44,231 nt of DNA, taken from contig JAEXCG010000013.1 in assembly GCA_023402355.1 (NCBI GenBank), positions 1 through 44,231 on the forward strand. Direction: 5' to 3'. Below the pieces are notes generated by a model, which was not told where the DNA came from, searched no databases, and was given only the letters and a program-made list of their open reading frames with translations. A program made the translations under genes and the position numbers. Shown in pieces: positions 39,090 through 44,231 of the stretch. This stretch comes from Bacillota bacterium (GTDB lineage Bacteria > Bacillota > Clostridia > Christensenellales > Aristaeellaceae). Numbering within the stretch: position 1 is the stretch's first letter; the number at the start of each line of letters is the position of its first letter.

Positions 39090-40205
39090 ATGCAAAAGGT
39101 CGCCGCATTCTTCCGGCGCGAGGCGGTTCTTTCGATCGCGCTCACGCTCGCCCTGCTCTCCATGTTCATCACGCCCCCGGACGCGCTTTACGCCGGTTAT
39201 GTCGACTTCAGCGTCCTCATGATGCTCTTTTGCCTGATGAGCGTCGTCTCCGGGCTTCAGCGCTGCGGGGCGTTTGGCGCGCTGGCCGGGCGCATCGTAA
39301 AGCGCGCGCGCGGCACGCGCGGGCTTTGCCTGATGCTGGTCCTCGCGTGCTTCTTTTCCAGCATGCTGGTCACGAACGACGTGGCGCTCATCACGTTCGT
39401 GCCGCTGACGCTGCTCCTGCTCTCCTTTTCCGGCGAGCGCTGCCTGCTGCGCACCGTCGCGCTGGAGACGGTCGCCGCAAACCTGGGCAGCATGGCCACG
39501 CCCATCGGCAACCCGCAGAACCTCTTTCTCTACTCGCATTACGGCCTTGACGCGGGCGGCTTCTTCCGCGCCGTGCTGCCGCTGGCCCTCTTCAGCCTGC
39601 TGCTGTGCGCGCTCCTCTGCCTCCTCGTGCCCGACCGGCACGTCGCGTTCTCGCCGGCGCGGGAAGAAGCGCCGCTTCATCGAAAGCGCCTGCTGTTTCA
39701 CGCCGCCCTCTTTGCGCTGTGCCTGCTCTCCGTGCTCAAGGTCCTGCCGGTGGCCGCCTGCTTCGCCGCCGTCGCCCTGCTGACGCTGCTGTTTGACCGG
39801 CCCGCGCTCGCCGGGGTGGATTACGCGCTGCTGCTGACGTTCGTCTGCTTCTTCGTGTTCGTGGGCAACGTCGGGCGCGTGCCCGCCGTGTCGCAGGCGC
39901 TTTCCGGGGCGATGGCCGGACGCGAGACGGCCGTCTCGGCGCTGTGCTCGCAGGCCGTCAGCAACGTGCCCGCCGCCATCCTGCTCGCCCCCTTCATCGA
40001 GGACGCGGCGGCGCTGCTGCGCGGGGTCAACATCGGCGGGCTCGGCACGCCCATCGCCTCCCTCGCCAGCCTGATCTCCCTGAAGTTCTACCTGCGGCGC
40101 GCGGAGCGGCAGACCGGGCGCTACCTCCTGTTCTTTTCCGCCGTCAACTTCGGGCTGCTCCTGCTGCTCCTCCTTATCTGCGGCGCGCTTTACCCCGCCG
40201 CATGA
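39090..40205 (+). CDS. SLC13/ArsB-type anion transporter (ion transporter superfamily)
   Basis: 371 residues with about 10-11 membrane helices. Two inverted-repeat hairpin motifs of this superfamily are recognisable: 'SSMLVTNDVALITFVPL' with 'ANLGSMATPIGNPQNLFLY' in the first half, and 'SQAVSNVPAAILLAPF' with 'GGLGTPIASLASLISL' in the second. Members move dicarboxylates, citrate, sulfate or arsenite with Na+ or H+; the substrate here is unknown. An AGAGGG site precedes ATG 39090. The final 16 nt overlap the 3' end of the convergent LysR gene. Length is a little short for SLC13 proteins but complete by motif. Confidence 0.88.
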   Translation: MQKVAAFFRREAVLSIALTLALLSMFITPPDALYAGYVDFSVLMMLFCLMSVVSGLQRCGAFGALAGRIVKRARGTRGLCLMLVLACFFSSMLVTNDVALITFVPLTLLLLSFSGERCLLRTVALETVAANLGSMATPIGNPQNLFLYSHYGLDAGGFFRAVLPLALFSLLLCALLCLLVPDRHVAFSPAREEAPLHRKRLLFHAALFALCLLSVLKVLPVAACFAAVALLTLLFDRPALAGVDYALLLTFVCFFVFVGNVGRVPAVSQALSGAMAGRETAVSALCSQAVSNVPAAILLAPFIEDAAALLRGVNIGGLGTPIASLASLISLKFYLRRAERQTGRYLLFFSAVNFGLLLLLLLICGALYPAA

Positions 40206-41080
40206 CCCTGCGGCTGCGTCAGCGCCGCGACAAAATCCGCCGCCACGCGCGAAGGCGCGCGCTCCTGGGGCCAGACCACGCAGATCTGGGTCCTGAGCGC
40301 CTCCTCCGCAAACGGGCGGCTTTTGATGTCCGTGCTGTCCACCAGCGAGAGCGCGCAGCGCGGAACGACCGCCACCCCCAGCCCCGCGTGCGCCCATTGC
40401 AGCGCCGTGCGCGCGTCGTCGCTGTAGCAGCGCACGTGAAGCAGCGCGCCCTCCGCCCGGCTCGTCTCCTCCAGCAGCCGTTCAAACCGCCGGTAGATCG
40501 TGAGCGGCCACCGCTGGGCGTCGAGCAGCGTGACCGTCTCGCCCGCCGGGATGCCGAAGTCCTCCGCGGCCAGCCACGCGGCGATCATGGGCTCCTCCTC
40601 GAAGGCGACCACCGAGAGTCCCTCGCGCGCGAACGGCGTGCGCACGATGCCCACGTCGATCAGCCCCTGGCGCAGCAGCTCCATGACGCCGAACGTGTTC
40701 TGCTCGTAGATCTTGAAGCGCACGTCCGGGCTCTCCGCGAGGAAGCGTCGCACGCCCCCGCGCATGAGCAGCCCGCCGGAGGAGGAGATCATGCCGAGGC
40801 GCAGCTCCGGCCCGCTTTCCCCCGCAAGAGCGCAAAGCTCGCCGCGCGTCGTCTCCGTCAGCTCCAGAATCTGCCGCGCGCGCTCGTACAGGTGCCTCCC
40901 CGCCTCGGTCAGGGTGCACCTTCGCGGGCCGCGATGAACGAGCCGCACCCCCAGCTCCTCCTCCAGCGCGCGCAGCTGATGGCTGAGCGGGGGCTGGGCG
41001 ATGTGCAGCTGCGCAGCCGCCCCGGTAATGCTGCCCGCCTCCGCGATGGCGGTGAAGTATTCGAGCTGCTTGAGATTCAT
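40190..41080 (-). CDS. LysR-family transcriptional regulator
   Basis: 296 residues. The N-terminal winged HTH has 'MNLKQLEYFTAIAEAGSITGAAAQLHIAQPPLSHQLRALEEELG' (by parts: SITGAAAQLHIAQPPLS, the LysR signature), followed by a substrate-binding-type effector domain (about 90-290). GGGAGGCGC sits just upstream of ATG 41080. It is divergent from the ABC exporter pair and convergent with the SLC13-type transporter. LysR proteins usually control the divergent neighbour, so the exporter is the first candidate target. Confidence 0.94.
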   Translation of the reverse strand: MNLKQLEYFTAIAEAGSITGAAAQLHIAQPPLSHQLRALEEELGVRLVHRGPRRCTLTEAGRHLYERARQILELTETTRGELCALAGESGPELRLGMISSSGGLLMRGGVRRFLAESPDVRFKIYEQNTFGVMELLRQGLIDVGIVRTPFAREGLSVVAFEEEPMIAAWLAAEDFGIPAGETVTLLDAQRWPLTIYRRFERLLEETSRAEGALLHVRCYSDDARTALQWAHAGLGVAVVPRCALSLVDSTDIKSRPFAEEALRTQICVVWPQERAPSRVAADFVAALTQPQGHAAG

Positions 41081-41133
41081 GTCGCGCCTCCCATATTTTA
41101 TCCGTATAGTTTGCATATGGATTGTATATTTTT

Positions 41134-41139
41134 ATTATA
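41134..41139 (-). promoter_or_regulatory. Extended -10 promoter of the LysR gene
   Basis: TGC-TATAAT on the minus strand, 54 bp upstream of the LysR start, with no strong -35. It overlaps the promoter region of the divergent exporter genes. Confidence 0.65.
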
Positions 41140-41152
41140 GCAGGCTTTGTGC

Positions 41153-41158
41153 TACAAT
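41153..41158 (+). promoter_or_regulatory. Extended -10 promoter of the ABC exporter genes
   Basis: TGC-TACAAT on the plus strand, 14 bp from the divergent LysR -10 element. The two promoters must share -35 sequence, so one regulator could control both. Confidence 0.65.
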
Positions 41159-41164
41159 ACCACC

Positions 41165-41207
41165 GGAGCGGGCAAAGGCTTTTCGGAAAAAGCCCCGCTC
41201 CCGTTTT
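41165..41207 (+). terminator. Hairpin plus T4 at the start of the exporter leader
   Basis: Outer stem GGAGCGGG / CCCGCTCC and inner GGCTTTT / AAAAGCC, followed by CGTTTT. It begins about where transcription should start and lies 30 bp before the GTG of the first exporter gene. It could attenuate transcription or protect the 5' end. Confidence 0.6.
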
Positions 41208-41236
41208 AAGCAATTTTAAGAGGAAGAAGGGCTTTC

Positions 41237-42964
41237 GTGAATCTCATCCGGCGTTACTTTCCCCGTTACCGGCGGGACATCCTGCTGGGCCAGTCGTTCA
41301 AGCTGGTCGAGGCGGTGCTGGAATTGTTCCTGCCGCTGGTGATGGCCAGTCTCATCGACGAGGGCGTGAAGACCGGCCAGCGCTCCGTGATCTACGCGCG
41401 CGGCGGGCAGATGCTGCTGATCGCCCTGGTCGGCCTGGCGACGGCGCTCGTGTGCCAGATCGTGGCCTCGCGCGCCTCGCAGAACTTCGGCACAGAGCTG
41501 CGCGGCGACGTGTTCCGCCACCTGAACACGCTCTCTCACGCGGACGTCGACCGGTTCGGCACGGCCTCGCTCATCACGCGCATCACGGCGGACGTGAACC
41601 AGCTCCAATACGCGCTGGCGATGCTCATCCGCCTCGTCGTGCGCGCGCCTTTTCTGTGCGTGGGCTCCATCGTGATGGCGATGTGCCTGAACCTGCGGCT
41701 CTCCTCGGTCTTTCTCGTCATCACGCCGCTGATCGCGCTCACGCTCTACCTCGTGATGAAGCGGAGCATTCCGTTCTTTTCGCAGATGCAAAAGAAGCTG
41801 GATCGGATCGCCCGCATCAGCCGCGAAAACCTGGAGGGCGCGCGCGTCGTGCGCGCCTTTTCCCGGCAGGAGCACGAGCGCGGGCGCTTTGCCGCGGCCG
41901 CGGACGACTACACGGACACGGCGGTGCGCGTCGGGCGCCTGTCCGCGCTGCTCAACCCCGCCACCTCCGTGGTGATGAACTTCGGCATCCTCGCGATCCT
42001 CTGGCTCGGCGGCGCGCAGGTGCAGCAGGGCATCCTGTCGCAGGGCGTGGTCATCGCCTTCATCAGCTACGTGACGCAGATCGCCCTGCAAATCGTCATC
42101 GTCGCCAACCTCGTGACGACCTTCACCAAGGCGGGCGCTTCCCTTGCGCGCGTGCAGGAGGTGCTCGCCACGGAGCCGTCCCTTCGGGACGAGGGGCGCG
42201 ACGGTGAAAAAGAGGGCGCGGACGCGGTGACGTTCGACCACGTCTCCTTCCGCTATCCCGGCGGCGGCGAGGACGCGCTGGAAGACGTCTGCCTTCGCGT
42301 GCCCGCCGGGTGGACGGTCGGCGTCATCGGCGGCACGGGCTCCGGCAAGTCCACGCTCGCCTCGCTCATCCCCCGCTTTTACGACGCGACCGCGGGCAGC
42401 CTTTGCGTCTTCGGCACCGAGGTATCGCGCTATTCCCTCGCCGAACTTCGCGGGATGATCGGTTTCGTGCCGCAGGCAGCGGCGCTCATCGGCGGCAGCG
42501 TGCGAAAGAACCTGCTGATGGGCAGACAAGACGCTACGGACGAGGAAATCTGGCACGCGCTGGACATCGCGCAGGCCCGCGCCTTCGTGGAGCGCCTGCC
42601 GGGCGGGCTCGACTACCTCGTCGAGGAGGGCGGCAAGAACCTCTCCGGCGGGCAGAAGCAGCGCCTGACCATCGCCCGCGCGCTTTTGCGCCGCCCGCGC
42701 ATTCTGATTCTCGACGACAGCGCCAGCGCGCTCGACTTTCAGACGGACGCGGCGCTCCGCCGGGCCATTCACGAGGACACGCAGGACATGACCGTCCTCA
42801 TCGTCTCGCAGCGGGCGAGCGCCATCCGCCAGGCGGACCTGATCGTCGTGCTCGACGACGGGCGCGTCGCCGGGCAGGGCAAGCACGCCGACCTCATGGA
42901 AAGCTGCGAAATCTACCGAGAAATCTGCCTGTCCCAGCTAAGCTCCGAGGAGACCGCGGGCTGA
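41237..42964 (+). CDS. Heterodimeric ABC exporter half-transporter with degenerate ATP site (BmrC-like)
   Basis: 575 residues: a six-helix ABC exporter membrane domain (about 15-300) fused to an ATPase domain (about 328-575). Walker A is 'GGTGSGKST' (365-373), the signature is 'LSGGQ' (469-473) and Walker B is 'ILILDD' (489-494). Position 494, normally the catalytic Glu, is Asp, and the switch His position is Gln525. This pattern is known for the non-catalytic partner of heterodimeric exporters such as BmrCD and LmrCD. The GTG at 41237 is preceded by a GAGGAAGAAGGG stretch. The partner gene begins 42 nt after its stop. Substrate (drug, lipid or peptide) is not predictable. Confidence 0.93.
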   Translation: MNLIRRYFPRYRRDILLGQSFKLVEAVLELFLPLVMASLIDEGVKTGQRSVIYARGGQMLLIALVGLATALVCQIVASRASQNFGTELRGDVFRHLNTLSHADVDRFGTASLITRITADVNQLQYALAMLIRLVVRAPFLCVGSIVMAMCLNLRLSSVFLVITPLIALTLYLVMKRSIPFFSQMQKKLDRIARISRENLEGARVVRAFSRQEHERGRFAAAADDYTDTAVRVGRLSALLNPATSVVMNFGILAILWLGGAQVQQGILSQGVVIAFISYVTQIALQIVIVANLVTTFTKAGASLARVQEVLATEPSLRDEGRDGEKEGADAVTFDHVSFRYPGGGEDALEDVCLRVPAGWTVGVIGGTGSGKSTLASLIPRFYDATAGSLCVFGTEVSRYSLAELRGMIGFVPQAAALIGGSVRKNLLMGRQDATDEEIWHALDIAQARAFVERLPGGLDYLVEEGGKNLSGGQKQRLTIARALLRRPRILILDDSASALDFQTDAALRRAIHEDTQDMTVLIVSQRASAIRQADLIVVLDDGRVAGQGKHADLMESCEIYREICLSQLSSEETAG

Positions 42965-43005
42965 TCGGCATATGGGCACATCGCGAAAAGGAGTCAATGA
43001 ATCCA

Positions 43006-44231
43006 ATGAAAAAAGCTGTGCTTTCGCGCCTTTGGCGCTACATTCAGGGCAGCCGGGGCCTGCTCGCCGCCGCGCTCGTAAGCGCCGCCGTCAGCGTCGC
43101 CCTCTCGCTCGCGGGCCCGCTGCTCGTGGGCCGGGGCGTGGACCTGCTGATCGGCGCGGGTCAGGTGGATTTCGGCGCGCTTACCCGGCTCACGCTCGTC
43201 CTCGTGGGGCTCTACGTGCTCGCGGCGGCGGCCACGTGGCTGCTGGGCTACTTCAACAACGCGGTCAGCTACCGCACGGTGCGCGCGCTGCGCACCGACG
43301 CCTTTGAAAAGCTGCACCGCCTGCCGCTCGCCTACATCGACCGCACGGCGCACGGCGACACGGTCGCCCGCATCGTCGCGGACGCGGAGTCCGTCTCCGA
43401 CGGGCTGCTGCAGGGCATGACGAACCTGTTCACCGGCGTCGCCACCATTTTGGGCACGCTGATCTTCATGCTCTCTTTAAGCCCCTGGGTCACGCTCGCG
43501 GTCATCCTCATCACGCCCCTTTCCATCGCCGTCGCGGCGCTGATCACCCGCCGCTCGCACAAGCTGTTCCGCGAGCAGGCGCAGACCCAGGGCGAGCTGA
43601 GCGGCTATGTAAACGAGATGATCGGCAATCAAAAGCTCGTGCGCACCTTTGGCTACGAGGCGCGCGCGCAGGAAGAGTTCGATGAGATCAACGAGCGGCT
43701 TCGCAAATGCGGCTTTCAGGCGCAGGTGTTCTCCGCGCTCATCAACCCCTGCACCCGCTTTGTCAATAACGGCGTCTACGTCGCGGTCGGCGTGGTGGGC
43801 GGGCTGATCTCGCTTGCGACCGGCGGCCTCACGATCGGCGGACTCTCCGCCTTTCTCACCTACGCGAACCAGTACACCAAGCCCTTCAACGAGATCAGCG
43901 GCGTGCTCGCGCAGATTCAGACGGCCCTCTCCGCCGCGCAGCGCCTCTTTACCCTGCTGGACGAGGAAGAACAAATTCCGGACGCCGAGGGGCTCTCGCC
44001 CGTCCGGGGCGCGCGGGGCGAGGTTTCGTTTCAGGACGTCACGTTCGGCTACGTGCCGGAGCGAACGCTCATCCGCGGCATGAACCTCACGGTGCACGCC
44101 GGGCAGCACGTCGCCATCGTCGGGCCGACGGGCGCGGGCAAGACCACGCTGGTCAACTTGCTCATGCGCTTTTACGAGCTGGGCGGCGGCACGATCCGCA
44201 TCGACGGGCGCGACATCCGCGACATGACGCG
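43006..44231 (+). CDS. ABC exporter half-transporter, partner subunit (partial at right edge)
   Basis: At least 408 codons, open to the edge. The six-helix membrane domain ('LPLAYIDRTAHGDTVARIVADAESVSDGL' coupling region, by parts AYIDRTAHGD and RIVADAESVS) is followed by the start of the ATPase domain with Walker A 'GPTGAGKTT'. The signature and Walker B lie outside the window, so the expected catalytic Glu cannot be seen. Start 43006 gives an MKK beginning 12 nt after GGAG; in-frame ATG 42997 is only 3 nt from it and is the alternative. It is cotranscribed with the degenerate-site partner. Confidence 0.92.
   Translation, partial: MKKAVLSRLWRYIQGSRGLLAAALVSAAVSVALSLAGPLLVGRGVDLLIGAGQVDFGALTRLTLVLVGLYVLAAAATWLLGYFNNAVSYRTVRALRTDAFEKLHRLPLAYIDRTAHGDTVARIVADAESVSDGLLQGMTNLFTGVATILGTLIFMLSLSPWVTLAVILITPLSIAVAALITRRSHKLFREQAQTQGELSGYVNEMIGNQKLVRTFGYEARAQEEFDEINERLRKCGFQAQVFSALINPCTRFVNNGVYVAVGVVGGLISLATGGLTIGGLSAFLTYANQYTKPFNEISGVLAQIQTALSAAQRLFTLLDEEEQIPDAEGLSPVRGARGEVSFQDVTFGYVPERTLIRGMNLTVHAGQHVAIVGPTGAGKTTLVNLLMRFYELGGGTIRIDGRDIRDMT

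Noticed and set aside
39081..40397. A 438-codon minus-strand frame opposite the anion transporter
   Set aside because: Rich in Gln, Glu and Arg with no domain; the plus-strand frame has clear transporter motifs.

Overview
The window looks like a chromosomal segment of a high-GC Bacillota (class Clostridia) bacterium, probably an anaerobic polysaccharide user. The evidence is the order rplS-rbgA-rnhB-yraN-yifB-dprA-topA-trmFO-hslV-hslU (a classic Firmicutes block), a T-box leader, folate-dependent TrmFO, sigma-A promoters with 17-bp spacers and AGGAGG ribosome binding sites. The species cannot be named from the sequence.

Layout. 1-1425: an IS3-family element (IS150-like orfA/orfB with an A7 frameshift site), lower in GC than its surroundings and cut by the left edge. 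1461-6059 (minus): three tightly coupled envelope-glycan genes, a GT-C-like membrane protein, a UDP-galactopyranose-mutase-like FAD oxidoreductase and a second multi-pass protein. 6169-9348 (minus): leuCDB behind a sigma-A promoter and a leucine-type T-box. 9382-24206 (minus): the conserved housekeeping block, interrupted between yraN and yifB by a 1315-residue protein that fuses two GT-C glycosyltransferase modules with two beta-sandwich-like lumenal domains. 24344-25909: an SDR oxidoreductase and a divergent GNAT acetyltransferase. 25913-28451: a D-2-hydroxyacid dehydrogenase/lactonase pair with a small downstream ORF, and a divergent XRE regulator.

28526-38053 is a catabolic locus for a uronate-containing polysaccharide. 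A divergent LacI repressor faces a minus-strand operon of solute-binding protein, two ABC permeases, a heparinase II/III-like lyase, a DUF2264 protein and a GH88 unsaturated glucuronyl hydrolase. Lyase cleavage gives 4,5-unsaturated oligomers and GH88 removes the unsaturated residue. The control region holds near-identical LacI-type palindromes and a long, strongly paired 5' leader. 38180-41080: an AraC regulator, an SLC13/ArsB-type anion transporter and a LysR regulator. 41237-44231: the start of a heterodimeric ABC exporter pair, the second gene cut by the right edge.

Most notable: the dual GT-C fusion protein, leuCDB downstream of hslU where codY often lies in Firmicutes, the structured leader of the solute-binding-protein gene, and a strongly GC3-biased 46-codon ORF behind the lactonase. 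No tRNA, rRNA or CRISPR array was seen.
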